Under the pieces are notes generated by a model that was given only the letters and a program-made list of their open reading frames with translations, was not told the origin of the DNA and searched no databases. A program made the position numbers and the translations under genes. Below, one piece after another: positions 27,152 through 39,548 of a stretch of DNA of 64,000 bases. The stretch spans positions 310,001 through 374,000 of the forward strand of contig JNEU01001006.1 of assembly GCA_000697475.1 (NCBI GenBank), read 5' to 3'. The DNA comes from Lichtheimia corymbifera B2541 (taxonomy: Eukaryota > Mucoromycota > Mucoromycetes > Mucorales > Lichtheimiaceae). Position 1 is the stretch's first letter. Every line of letters starts with the position of its first letter.

Positions 27152-28727
27152 ATGCAAGTGGAATATGGAGAGGAGTTTGAGGAAACATCGGATACCAGTA
27201 ATAGCATGGCACTACCACCACATCGACAAGCGAGCGACGATACCATCGTGCGTCAATCCTCATGGAGGATCGTGTTCCAAGAGATACAGCAACATGTTAT
27301 GCAAACGATAACCAACAATAAGCAGCTGCTCTTTGGCAAAGTATCAAATCCTCAGGAACAACGACGAACAACGACATCCAATATTTCGGAAAAGAATTCA
27401 ACAGCAACGACTAGCCGCAATCAGCGCCAGCTACAGAGAAGGCAGCTTTACAGTCATCCAGATTTTCGGGTACTTTACGTTCCCGCTGACACCAAAGACA
27501 TCATGAGAATTGTGCAACCTTCAAAAGATCCTGAGCATCAGCAGCGTCTCGAAGCCTGTGGATATTATGCATTATCGCATTTATGGGGTGATGTACAAAA
27601 TGGGCCATTATGGGATGTCTGCGACTTGATTGTGGATGAACATGGCAACCCTGCTCAACCCGTGCCCATGCGACTCGAAAAGCGTGAGACTTTATTGGCG
27701 TTGCTTAAGCCGGGGAGTTACTGGTGGATCGACGTGTTGTGTGCTCGAACGGATACACCGCTTATGATTATGGGAGATGTATATGAATGGTGCAAATGGT
27801 GCTTTGCGTTAATTGATGTATCACCGGCGATCAGCGGCGATCAGCAGATCAATGCCAAATGGCTAACATTGTCAATCGTGATCACAAACACGTTGCGAGC
27901 GTATAGACATGCAATCAGACATAACGACATTGATCAATTCGAGTATTACTGTACCACGCCGACAGGAGAAGAGGACGTTGGGAAGCCTTTACGTTTAAAA
28001 CAAGTAGGGATACAATATCAGGATGAGCTATATGCGGCTGCACAATTCTTTGATTGCTTCTGGTTCACTCGTGTGTGGACATGGCAAGAATTTCTTTTAC
28101 CAGAAAGATTTACGGCCATTGATGAGCGATGTGACACAGTAAGATATCATGCGTCGACATTTGTGTACCTTGATCAAATTATCTGGGGCTTACAAAAGAT
28201 ATGTAAGTCTACTACTACATGTACACTCTCCAAACAGGGAATCCAACTTTGCAAATCTACATACTACTTTTTTAGATAACATGATTGAAAGTGAACCCAT
28301 CTTGAAGGAAGAATATCAAGGAGGCATCACTGAAACCATTTCAAAAAGTTATACCCGATTCCGTCATATCATTGAACAAATGCGAACTATAAAGGTGGAT
28401 TTGCAGCTATGGAAGAACACCAAAGCCAGATTAATCGGTTTGAAAAGCGTGCTTGATAATCTAGCTGGCTCTCCTCGAACATGCACAAATCCCGTGGATT
28501 ATGTCTATGGAGTGCTTGGTCTACTTGCAATCGATGTTCCCAGAATGGATGATCCGCATGCTGTCTGGTCCACGTTTCTTTCTGTGCTCGGTGAGCGTTT
28601 GCAAAGTGTCGAGAAAAATGATCCAGACTTTTTCGCATCCATTTCTGAGACCGCTCATTCATTTGACTTGAGCAAAGCAAGCAACTTGGGACATGTCTAC
28701 CATGGTTTGGTCATATTCACAAGGTAA
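27152..28727 (+). CDS. HET-like (heterokaryon-incompatibility-type) domain protein
   Basis: Exons 27152-28202 and 28276-28727 give 500 aa. The central part has the HET-domain order: YYALSHLWGD, then MRLEKRETLLALL, YWWIDVLCARTD, then MGDVYEWCKWCFALID, and later FWFTRVWTWQEFLLP. The usual W-I-D-(A)-I-C-I-N-Q block is altered to WIDVLCARTDTP. The C-terminal half has PVDYVYGVLGLLAID, also seen in HET proteins. In ascomycetes HET domains trigger incompatibility or cell death; in Mucoromycota the role is untested. The stop directly follows an AGGTAAAT donor-like sequence, so a further exon cannot be excluded. It converges on the CobW gene with 118 bp between. Confidence 0.72.
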
Positions 28728-28845
28728 ATCACACATTAAAAATGGATACAATGGACTAAGTTTAGCATATATTATAAAAGGAAGTCTTCAAAACATACAA
28801 GGACTGGAACACAATAATATTTCTAGCGAACCACACGATGACTAT

Positions 28846-30105
28846 TTATTCTGTAACACAGCGATCGAGTTCCTGCTGAAGCCTATCACCATGTTGTTTC
28901 ATATCTTTGCCAATAAACGTCAATCTACTATCTCTGGGTTCATCTTGTTTCCATTCACTATGCTCGGTCAAGGTCACATGCTCATCCACGCCCTGAAGGA
29001 TCAACTTTTTGTTGCTTTCTTTGACTGCCAACACGCCCTTGATGCGATAAAGCGTATCGTGTAGCTCACGTGCTTCCTTCCGTACAAAGTCGAGCACCTT
29101 CTCCTTGTCAACAGGGCCATCAACTAGCATCATGGTTTGTTCTACCGATGGATCATGCTGCTTCACATTCTTTGAAACCGAGTCCTCCTCGCTTTTGATA
29201 TCCTTTCTGAGACCAAATAATGATTCGATGGAGGGCACTTTAGCAAAGCGAGTGGTGATAATCTTGGCGTGTGGATTCTTTTCAAGAATGAATTGTTCCA
29301 AGGAGTGTACTTGATCCTGGGTGACCAAATCGAGTTTGTTGACAATGACGACATCGCATGTCTCAATTTGGGCAAGAGGTTCATTCTTAAACTTGTCGTC
29401 GTTTTGAGCGCTGCTTTTGAGACGTGCGAAATAATGCTTTGCATCCACAATGGTGACGATGCCATCCACGAAAAAGTGTTGCACAATATCGTCATTCCCT
29501 TTTCCATCTGCACCTTGTTGGATCATGTGAAGGATGGGAGCTGGGTCAGCGAGTCCTGAAAACGGAAAGATTATTAAAAACATGACGTGGTCATTATGCT
29601 CCCGTGCCAACCACGCGAGCACACTCATGATGATGACGAGTATTACCAGTGGTTTCCAAGATGATATGATCAATTGGCTCGTTCGTCGTTTCATTTTGCT
29701 GAATAATCTCCAAAAGTGTATTGATAAGCTCCCCACTGGATGAACAGCATACGCATCCCCTAATACCATCGTCAGCTTGACTTGACTTGACTTTAACTAT
29801 CCAACAACCTTCCCAACCCCCATCATCATACCAACCAAACTCATAAAGGCTCTTTATCTCTTGTGTCTTGTCTTGGTGGATAATCTCATTCTCCTACACC
29901 ATGGACTAGATGAGATGACACATACATAATAGCCATTTGTCATAATAAAGCGTACAATACCAAATGCTGCAGCGAATTCGTTTTCAATGACGGCGATGCG
30001 TTTTGGGATATTGGCTGACTTGATAGAGTCGAGTATTCTGTTGAGAAGCGTAGTTTTCCCAGCACCAAGGAAACCTGTGAGAACTGTAACAGGGATACGA
30101 GGCAT
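28846..30105 (-). CDS. CobW/COG0523-family metal-chaperone GTPase
   Basis: Exons 29961-30105, 29647-29775 and 28846-29555 give 327 aa. The N-terminus has the Walker A loop [17 protein letters not shown], then RIAVIENEF. Exon 2 supplies [11 protein letters not shown], the CXCC metal-binding motif, and IILETTGLADPAP at the splice junction. NKLD, the guanine-specificity motif, follows. The C-terminal domain ([17 protein letters not shown]) is the CobW_C fold. Members include the zinc chaperone ZNG1 that delivers Zn to methionine aminopeptidase. The usual ENEFG-GID-strand is slightly altered ([15 protein letters not shown]) across intron 1. Cytosolic. Confidence 0.88.
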
Positions 30106-30509
30106 GATAAAAGGAAAAAGTCCGTGCGTGGCGTGTTTTTCGCTCACACGCTCATCAACACACTATAACCTCAGTCAATGCATGAACCAACGCCAAACAA
30201 CACTCCGCTTCTTTTGCACGGGGTGGTGGTGATGATGGGGGAAATAAAGACAACTTGGGCCTTAGGTCATGCGGCTCTTAGACACCCACAATAATACACA
30301 CGAGTTAAAAACAAGAGCATCCCCACCGTGGCTGGCTGGTTGATAACTTGCTTTTCTTTCTCCCCTCTTCTCTCCCCCCTTTTCTTTCCTCTTTCTCTCT
30401 TTCACATTAACGCGATTATATCCTTTTTCTTCTTTTTTATTATATTACTGCTATCCTCCCCTTCACTCATTGCACGCATTATCTTTTCTATACGCGCTTT
30501 CCTTTTTCA
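30106..30509. other. Divergent promoter region CobW/Whi5-like
   Basis: About 400 bp. The half next to the Whi5-like gene is strongly pyrimidine-rich (about 30350-30460). Nothing coding was seen. Confidence 0.55.
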
Positions 30510-31223
30510 ATGTCTCAACAACAACAACAACAACCGAATTGCCCTCCAAATGTGGCCGAGGTATGTGTGATAGATAGATTTTCTCTGTTATAAACGCGTA
30601 GTGTATTTACAGTTCCTTTCACACACGTCGTGTAGATGATATATCGTCTAAAGACAAGACTTGCACTTGCCGACTTTAAACGCAAGCATGGATACGAGAA
30701 ATATGACTTTCTCAGCCTCGAATGGGGCCTGTTACACCATAGCCACATGCAGCAACAGCATTATCATCATCATCATCATCATCCACACATTCAGCAAAAG
30801 CTAAAGTCGGCTTTTACGTTGGTTACCGCCGCAGCAGCATCACCGGCATCAGCCCGATACTACAACAAGAATGGTGCCAAGGGAAATGACCGCAGCAATA
30901 ACACTACCCGACGATACTATTATTACGGACACAGCCATGGTATTCCTAAAATGAGCCATTCTAGTGCGTCTATAAAGAAACGGGCGGCATTATCAAGGAC
31001 AATGACGCGTAGTTCGCCATTATTATATCCATTATCCGCCAAACGAAGCACTTCACCATCCCCGACACCCACCACAACATCATCCACCGCAGCTGTACCC
31101 AGACGATGTGCATCATCATCACCATTAAGTAAGAGTTACACTGTTGACGATCCGGTCTTTTCCTCGGATGAAGAAGATGCAGCCAATTTGTTGGTCATGT
31201 TGCAACGACAACAACACGCATGA
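30510..31223 (+). CDS. Whi5/Nrm1-like G1/S repressor candidate
   Basis: Exons 30510-30560 and 30636-31223 give 212 aa. After MSQQQQQQPNCPPNVAE the second exon opens with MIYRLKTRLALADFKRKHG then YEKYDFLSLE. This amphipathic segment (RLK-RL-LA-FK---G-E---L-LE) resembles the Whi5/Nrm1 motif that binds the SBF/MBF G1/S transcription factors. The rest is Ser/Thr/Pro-rich, with many SP/TP sites suited to cyclin-CDK control, and ends with acidic DEEDAANLLVMLQ, a short C-terminal helix also seen in that family. Without a search this is a motif-level assignment; another low-complexity regulator is possible. Confidence 0.5.
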
Positions 31224-31957
31224 TCAACACCATATACAACGATTGCTATCATGATCCCCTTTTTACTTTTTCTTTTTTCTACTCCTAATCCATCTACAAT
31301 GTCTCTCTCTCTCTCTCTCCTCAATCACCCTTTCTCCTTTTATCCCTTACCCCTGATTCCTTTTTGGCCTATTGCCGAGGGTATTTCTTTTGTTCACTGT
31401 TGTAAGTATATATTTGTTTTCTCTCTCTCTCACTTTCTTTATCATTCATTCCATCGCACACACCCATTTCCTCCTCACGTTATTTGTGTTTTTTTGTTTT
31501 TTGCTTCCTGCACGCACATACATATACTTCAACAGCATTTTCAATACACCATTCATCATTTATGATACTACAATACAACATAACTCTTTTCAACGAATCT
31601 GACTTTATCGGGTCTCGAGAATAATAATGCGTAATTTACTCAGCTGCATTGCACGTGGTCATGTAAATAATAGTTGCACCACACAACACACGCACGCGCA
31701 TGGTCGATCCTTTAATCCGCACCACTAGCTGGGTTTGTTTCCTGTTTTTGGTTTTCTATACTCAGCTTGTTCATGCATGATGATGTATATAAAAATATCC
31801 ACATTCGGCTTTATTATGCATAGGTATAATAACTAAGAGAATGTGCGTTTGAAAAAAAGCTATTTAAACATTGGGAAGGGAATATCGGTTCAAAATGGAA
31901 AACCAAAAAAGTATTTACAAAAGCAACAAGGAATATGATCAGGGAAAGGAAGGGGGA
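31224..31957. other. Convergent 3' region
   Basis: About 730 bp between converging genes. CT-rich (31299-31320, 31421-31432) and then AT-rich. Presumably two 3' UTRs; nothing else was recognised. Confidence 0.5.
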
Positions 31958-33475
31958 TTAATAAGCTGAAGCACCACCACACCAATCTGACTGCAATACT
32001 TGACGAGCGGTGTACCGTGTTTTGGGATCCTGATGCAACAAGTTACGCAACAAGGCCTGCAGCTCATTGGACAAGAAATCGGGCATGTGGAACGTACCAT
32101 TAAGGATTTTTTGTTGTAAGCGTGCGTCATAATCATCTTCAAAAGGACATTTGCCGACGACCATGGCATACAGCAGGACACCCAAAGACCACATGTCGGT
32201 CTTTGGGCAAGGCAACATGTATCGAGAACGTACCTGTTCAGGGGCCACATATGCCAATGATCCACCTGCCTCGTCCAATTCATTGGGTGATGATGATGAT
32301 GATGGGGGTGATTGGATTCCCATGGGTGTGGGTGGTGGAGTGGTTACAGGTTGGATATACACCGAGAGACCAAAATCACAAAGACGTACACGATTATGCT
32401 CATCCAGCAAGACATTTTCAAGTTTGACATCCTTATGACACACGCGTGCATCTTCATGAAGGTATTGCAATGCACTGCACAATTGCTGAACAACCACACG
32501 AGCTTCATTTTCGGTGACGGATTGCTTGCGCTTCATCCAATCATGCAAAGAACCGGCACTGCAATAACTGCATACGACATACATGGCATGATCCGTTTCC
32601 AGTAATTTCTCAATGGTCACCAAATGTTCATGATCCAAGGACTTCCAGAGATCCAATTCACGCTCCAGACGTTGCAAATCAGCATCGCTCATGCAACTCT
32701 TTTTGATCACCTTGACGGCAACCTTGTGTCCATCCGAGATACAATAGCCACTACGCACCGTAGAAAATCCACCATAGCCAATGATCTTTTCGAGAACATA
32801 GTCGTCAATCTCATCACCCGCATCCTCTTCTTCATGTAATGCCAAAGGAGCCACACCTGATGTGGCAGCAGTAGGTGATGCAAAACTTGCAAGAAACGAC
32901 GCAGCAGGTGACTTGATATGATCCCATGATTTGGCACTCACACAACTACTTGATGACATGGATGATCCACGACGGCGAATGACTTGACATTTGCTACGGG
33001 GTATTTCACGCGTACGTGGGAATGGTGAAAGTACGGGTGACGCGCATGATGATGATGATGAAGGTGATGGGGATTGTGAGAGTGCCGGTTCGGTGGTAGA
33101 CGTACGACGATGCTCCTCATGATGTTGGTTTAGAGAGGTTCGATGCTGCATTTGTAATGGCTGTTGCTGCGGCATGGATGATGACAATGGATATCGGCTG
33201 CCACCACCACTACTGCTTGCCTTTCCCGTGGTTTGGCGATCATGTGGGAAGTTGAGACGTTTAAAGATGTCAGCGTAATAAGCATCGTCTTTTTGATTAG
33301 GAGCAGGCGAATGATTATCGTTATAGGAGATACCAAGAGGATCCGTGCTAATGTGCAAACCGGTTGACCTCTTATCTTTGTTGGTGTTGTTATTGGTATT
33401 GTTGGGGCGGGACGTGGGTCGAATGAATTGTAGATAAGAATTGAATCGTTCGTCAGTGTGGAAATTTGGGTTCAT
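31958..33475 (-). CDS. Ser/Thr protein kinase (CAMK-like)
   Basis: Single exon, 505 aa. Residues 1-220 are low-complexity (Ser, Gln, Pro). The kinase domain starts DYVLEKIIGYGGFSTVRSG (Gly loop) and VAVKVIKK (VAIK Lys), with helix C RLERELDLWKSLDHEHLV. The catalytic loop reads CHKDVKLENVLL (HKD rather than HRD), the magnesium loop DFGLS, then SLAYVAPEQV (activation segment) and DMWSLGVLLYAMVVGKCPF. The domain ends TARQVLQSDW. All catalytic Lys/Asp residues are present, so it is probably active. Closest general type is CAMK/SNF1-like; no regulatory domain is visible, so the pathway is not assignable. Confidence 0.85.
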   Translation of the reverse strand: MNPNFHTDERFNSYLQFIRPTSRPNNTNNNTNKDKRSTGLHISTDPLGISYNDNHSPAPNQKDDAYYADIFKRLNFPHDRQTTGKASSSGGGSRYPLSSSMPQQQPLQMQHRTSLNQHHEEHRRTSTTEPALSQSPSPSSSSSCASPVLSPFPRTREIPRSKCQVIRRRGSSMSSSSCVSAKSWDHIKSPAASFLASFASPTAATSGVAPLALHEEEDAGDEIDDYVLEKIIGYGGFSTVRSGYCISDGHKVAVKVIKKSCMSDADLQRLERELDLWKSLDHEHLVTIEKLLETDHAMYVVCSYCSAGSLHDWMKRKQSVTENEARVVVQQLCSALQYLHEDARVCHKDVKLENVLLDEHNRVRLCDFGLSVYIQPVTTPPPTPMGIQSPPSSSSSPNELDEAGGSLAYVAPEQVRSRYMLPCPKTDMWSLGVLLYAMVVGKCPFEDDYDARLQQKILNGTFHMPDFLSNELQALLRNLLHQDPKTRYTARQVLQSDWCGGASAY

Positions 33476-35332
33476 TCAGTTATCAGTCAAGGTCAATAAA
33501 GCAATAAGTAGATGTATAAATGTGTGGGAGTAAGAAAGGAGAAAGAGGTGGAATTGGGTTACGGGTACTGTGTGATGCAAAAGATAAAGGATTTTGAGCC
33601 CACCAATCACACGTTTTGAATTTCTTATCAACGGCTGTTATCTACCAATCATAAAAGGGTATATCCCCGATAAAACAATAGAGCTCTGCTCCACATTGAA
33701 TGCTACAATATGAATGGTCGATCAAATCTGCTTTTACTTGTATGGTGCATATTACAGAATACCCCAGCAGCCCGCTTCCCTGTCTCGTATTCCCACACAA
33801 TCCAAGGCTTATCCTTGAAATGCCGATCGTGCTGACATGTACTAGCTTTTCAACAAGGACACCAAAATGGAAATGGCAAGTAAACAATCTACACCTCCTC
33901 CGATCGTTTCCGAGCAACCAATTATTCATCATCCAATACATATGCCCTTGGCATTTTGCATAGCAACACTTTGTGCAGAAAATAAGCATTGCCGCCAAAC
34001 CCCCAAAAAAAGAATCATGCAGCACTCATCTGTATTGAGCCAGAACACGACCAACCAGCAACTTGGACTCTAACTTCTCACACAAGGTATGTCCTCCATG
34101 CTCATCCTCCCCCCTTACGAAAAATGTGCCTTGTATGTGATACGTGTCGGCTGCATCACCTTTGTTGCACATACCCAGTTGCATCGAAGATCACGACACA
34201 CACACACACATTTCCGCATTTGAAGCCATGCTATCTACCACCTGATGGATGTCATTACTTGCGGTCTAAATATCATCGTATATTATTATTGCAATTACGA
34301 GATGAAACGTATCTCTTTAATTTGCGACGCGGAATTACTGATCAAAAGTGCCACACAGACACAATTGCGGTTGGCATGTGAAATTGGTAACACAAACATG
34401 CTATATGCGTGAATACACATGACGTCAAGATACAATCAACAAAGATATAGGTGTTTCTACATGCTTCTCCTTCCAAGTGTATCGTGTTTGATCTACTAGT
34501 AATATCGGACATTATCATGTTGTACGCGTGAGGACCAAAGTATGCTTTACCTGATATTAGGGATGCTGATATCCATGATGCTCTAATTTATTATTATCAT
34601 ATGCAAATTATTCAGCACGCGTCAATATATTAATCGACCCAATGTCTACAGACCGCATTGATTGAAAAGCGCTTGAAAAGAAACTTTTTGTCCAATGGCA
34701 CACAAAATGTCAACCTTGTTTTGTGCAACCACGGCATCAAGGTTTTATTTACACTAGTGTAGTATGGTAGAAAAATCCATCATGGAAAAGAGTACCTGAG
34801 TAAAAGGATGTCCTCCCATCTTATAACCCCTTTTCGCCTGCCTTTTGTGCAAAGGAGATGGTAAGCTTGCTTTTGGGCTACCAGAAAAAGACATTGAAGC
34901 TTGTGCGGATCCCTTTATATTACACCACGTGCTGTAACGACCAGGAGGTCTCTTGTTTTAGCAACAATGCAATTAGTGTATTTGTACCAATAGCTAACAA
35001 GAGATATGATGATCTACCGCGGTTGTGGTTTACGTGCCTGCAGCAGAACCAAAAAAGAGTACATACAAGCTTGCACAATGATACTCGTGTTGTCTGTGTG
35101 TTCTCTCACACACACACACCACACTCTAGTGGTCATCAAGCGGAGGATCAAATGATAATCAGAGTGAGAGTGATGCTGAATGTGGTGGATATGTGTGCCT
35201 TGGCTTGGTCTCTCTCTTTTTCTTCCTTTCCTTTTCCCACTTGTCACCATCTTTCTTTCCCCTTTCCCTTCTTTGTGTGTCGTTTCTTTCTCTCTCTTTG
35301 TTGTATAAACCCACCACTTTCTTTTATATGCC
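33476..35332. other. Long gene-free stretch
   Basis: About 1.86 kb between divergent kinase and Rap-GAP genes. Holds a CA run (34197-34212, 35106-35120) and a strongly CT-rich leader (35205-35330) before the Rap-GAP ATG. Open frames at 33642-34025 (minus) and 34858-35427 (plus) show no family features. No tRNA-like fold was recognised by eye. Confidence 0.5.
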
Positions 35333-38300
35333 ATGCTTACAGCAGAAGCAACAACAACTACAACAACAGCAACGACAAACGACGCTTCCCTCGTAGCTCA
35401 GCCAACTTTATCCAGCAATGTCAATAATGCAACCACCAAATTAGCAATGGGAGCAACCACCATGTCGAGGTCAGGCAGTGCAAACAGCAGCATCAGCAAT
35501 GGAGCGGTTGTGCATCAGTCTCCTTGTGCTTCAGGAACAGCGACAACCATTGGACAACAAGTCACTGAATTAGACGACGTCGACGATGAAGAAGAGAACT
35601 ATAGCGTGTCAGCAGCAATGGCACGGTCTTCGGTGGAGCCTGAGCGAGTGTTATCGAGGCGACCATCGAATGGGTCTATTCGATCCAATATTTCCACGAG
35701 TTCCATGTTTAGTGTTACCAGTCGAATGTCTCGTATCCCCAATGCTTTCCGGTCATCGATTGTTTCAGTAAAGGATTTCATGTCATCGAGTCGTCGGCCC
35801 AGATCACGTAGTCGACTTGCTACAATGATGCTTCAACAAAGACAACATGACACTAGTAACAATACCCAATCAACATCGGATCAACCACCAGCACCACAAA
35901 CCATTCATTACACAACACCAGCTTCGGCTCCATTTCCCGATAATTCACGCTTACAACGTCGTACGCCAAGTTCATTAGGGTTGTATACTATCTTTTCCAG
36001 TAATAACAAGGATCGGTGTCTTCCTGTCGCGGAGCCAATGAATGGTGATACGAATCATGATGGTTCACCAGCCATGATGCAGCGGGCTTACAGTGAAAAT
36101 CATAAGCTTCAACTTGAAGGTAGTACTACTACTACTACTACTGTCGTGATGGAGGATCCACGAGGTAAAGCTCCACAGCAATCAAAAGGAGCTGTTGGTG
36201 AACTCTTATTCGGGATGGATATTGGAAGTATGGGATTCTTTGATGGAGACGCTGTCGATTCCTCAGTTTCAAGTATGATATCTGGATCGGATGATGTCAA
36301 AAGTGAACAATGCACCGATGCTACATCCAGTAATGAGGTTGTTTGGGGTAGACAACGAGCCAAGTCATGCCAAGTAAGTACCTTGATATATTCTCATGCA
36401 ATATGAATTGGAATTAATATGGATTTATTTAGGAAGCGTCCAAGGCATCATCCTCTTCATCACTTCGACGTCTTGCTCGGGGTCAATACGCTTCCACCGC
36501 AGCACTCAACTCGCACAAAATATCATCTCCGCCCATACCATCTGCTACTCTTGCGGATAACGACCTTTCAGAATCCAACCACAAACCATCACCGACAACA
36601 ACAGCCAACTATCGCCATTTGAATACGAATGCAGAAGATGGATTCTCAGGAGGACATCACAAGAATAAGCGGAAATTGTTAGAAGGCAACAAAGGAGGAG
36701 GAGGAGGCATCGTTGACCTGTGTCACAACATTCTTGTCACCGCAACTTTGACGACGTTGCACAGCAAACTGATCAGTGAGTGTGACAATCTCCTTGCATC
36801 AACAATTCTATCACCTGATGGGACGATCAAACGCTTTCCCGAAGAACAGCTGCGTATCCTTGTCAATGATGTGCGTAAGATGACCGATATGGTGGAATGG
36901 GATACTCAAGGAGAGGGATCCAAGTCAGCTATCCAGGCCTTTTTTGCCACTGTGAATGAAAAGATTGCTCAGGCCAATGCATTGAATGAATCTCTGACTG
37001 GTGATGGCCAGCCTATCCAGCCCACGAGCAAAAAGGATAGCAAGGATATCATGACACGCATTGCAAATCAAAACCAAGCGGTGGCAAGTGCTGTCAAGGA
37101 GATTGTAAGTATTTGAAAAATAGGAGGATTAGGAGCAATTAAGATACTTACCGCTCTTCTCTTGTAGATCACTTTATTGAAGCAAATGGTGAATCAGAGT
37201 GTGTGTCAATATCACAAGATCTATGAACGATCCATGGTCATTCCATGCAAGAATTATCGCATCGAGGGCAAGAATCGCCTAGGAAGCAATGCGCAGGATT
37301 ATGCAGTAGACAACACACGACCCAACTATGCACAAGCCAATGTGGAGCATATGGATGAGGAGGCTTATGGTTTTCGCAATCGTTTTGTGGATAAGGATTA
37401 TACCACATTTGTCGGATATACCAAAGACAATAATCCCATCTTGGTGACAGCTGTTTGCGAAGAGAAGAAGGAGGATGGCAACGATGAGGAGAACAAGCCT
37501 GATGCAACGACAAAGAGACTATACCATATCATTATACGCAAAAAGCAGGTATGTGAAGGAGCTTGATTTACTATTACCCTGTGCGTTTGTGCATCAGCAT
37601 GTCGCGATTTCATCTCCTTTTCTTTCACTCTCTCTCTCTCCTCAACCTTATTTACGCTCCATTTTCTTATACATGTTGTGTTTTCTTTCAGGGACAAGAT
37701 ATCCGCAAAACTATACCAGATTCATTCCTGCTACGAGCACCATCGGCTGAAGCCCCTGAAAAGGAATCGATCCTCGATACAACATGGAAAGCCGTCATTG
37801 AGCCTTCGTTGGATATACCCTTTGATAACATGAAGAAAATCGATGCCAACACGATGAGCAGCTCTGGATTACAAAAGGATATTCTGATGCTGGATGAGCA
37901 AGCGGTAAGCGGATAGTCATATCCAACCAAGGAAGGGGGAAAGGGGATGAAAGACTCATCATTGCGCTGTTGTGTGTGTTAGGTTCATGATCGTTACAAG
38001 TTTGGTGTGCTTTATATCAAAGAGGGTCAAACCAGGGAAGAGGAGTGGCTTTCTAACAATCACGACTCAAAGCACTTTGACCATTTCCTCAATATCATTG
38101 GCCGAAAAGTTCCCCTGAAAGGATACAATGGATGGGCTGGGGGTCTTGACACTAAAGGTATGCCACATCTGAGAAGATCTGAGGCATTTATGTAAGCATC
38201 ACTAACGTTACACCTATTAGGCGGTTATTCTGGCGAGCACACATTTGTGAATGAATGGAACGGACACAATATCGCTTATCACGTCTCAACAATGATCCCT

Positions 38301-39548
38301 GCACATCCAGGAGATAAGCAGCAGGTGCAAAGGAAACGCCACATTGGCAACGGTAAGACTACTAGCTGCTGTTGTGGAACATGACCCCATTCACTAAACC
38401 CTTGAATCTTATATAGACATTGTATGCGTTGTATTCGCCGAAGGAAAGCAGCCATTCAATCCTGCAGCTATCAAATCACAATTCCTGCATGTCTTTATTG
38501 TAGTCCACCCAGAGGAATGGAATGGCCGTATAGGATGGAGGTAAAAGCATGCGAGTGATCTAGGCATTCAAGTAAACCATTCATTTGCGTTTTCTCTTAT
38601 GCAGGGTCGAAATTGCCATGGCCGAAAATGTGCCTAGTTTTGGTCCCTCATTGCCAGCGGAAAATGCCGTATTCTTTGATGAAGCCGAACTTTGCTCCTT
38701 TATGCTTGCAAAATGTAAGAGAGAGAGAGAGAAAAAGAGAGAGAGAAACAAACAATCCCTTGTTAACTTTGTTTACAAACATGCTACTTGCAGTGATCAA
38801 CGCCGAATATGCCGCGTACCAATCACCCAAATTTGCTCAACCAATGGCACGTGCACGTGAAGGCATCCTTGCGCATCTTTTGGAACGTGGTAACAAGATA
38901 GCCCAGCCCATCGAGTTGTCTCCAACAGCAACAAGCACGCCTTCATCATCATCTTTGGCGCGCCATGTCAAATCACCATCGACTTCATCCGACAAGAGCT
39001 CTAAAAGTACATATAGCAGTTCAAGTGATGCAGTTGCAGCGGTACCAGTACCTTCACGATCCAGCATGATTAAGGACTTTTCGGAAGGGATTATTGCTGC
39101 AGGTCTCGGGCGTCGGCGTAGTCGTCAGGATTTGAGTGATGCACGTTTGAAACCAGTGCGTGGTGTTGTCAAACCAAAAATGTCCAAAGAAGCAGATGAA
39201 GGTAAAACAATGATTGCTGCTGCTGCCATGTGTTCAAGTCATACTCAAGGTCCAATTTGATTACCAGACACAACGACATCATCATCACCATCATCATCAT
39301 CGCAACAAAGGAGTTGTTCTGAGCTGGATCTCATACAACAACAACCCTCAGCAACGGCCATGTCAGGTTCTCGTTCAAGTGGAGCAATCACGCAAAACTC
39401 ATCAAAGAATGGTAAGCTTGGGAATATTATCATGAAAGGTTAAAATGTTGAGACCCGGTTTCTTTTTGTAGAGCGTAATGGTTTCCGATACAAGGCACAA
39501 AGCATCCTAACATCATTTGGTGGAGCAGGTCGACGCCAACAACAATGA
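35333..39548 (+). CDS. Rap/Ran-GAP domain GTPase-activating protein
   Basis: Eleven exons (35333-36373, 36433-37104, 37168-37548, 37692-37904, 37983-38157, 38221-38352, 38417-38540, 38605-38714, 38794-39201, 39268-39411, 39472-39548) give 1158 aa, all phases clean. The first 420 residues are disordered (Thr/Ser). A helical region follows (IVDLCHNILVTATLTTLHS). The GAP domain at about residues 750-950 reads YKFGVLYIKEGQTREEEW, FLNIIGRKVPLKGYNGWAGGL, HTFVNEWNGHNIAYHVSTMIP and KRHIGNDIVCVVF; the Asn in HIGND is the catalytic thumb of Rap1GAP. It should switch off a Rap/Rsr1-like GTPase at the cortex. The C-terminus is Ser-rich. Confidence 0.88.

Noticed and set aside
33642..34025. Minus-strand open frame of 127 codons
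   Set aside because: Cys-rich by composition but with no family pattern or supporting splice sites.
35328..35333. Alternative ATG five bases before the Rap-GAP start
   Set aside because: It is in another frame (Met-Pro-Cys-Leu-Gln), giving a Gln-rich frame that does not continue into the GAP domain.
34858..35427. 190-codon open frame upstream of the Rap-GAP gene
   Set aside because: Its second half is CT-rich leader translated as Leu/Phe/Ser runs and it overlaps the Rap-GAP start in another frame.
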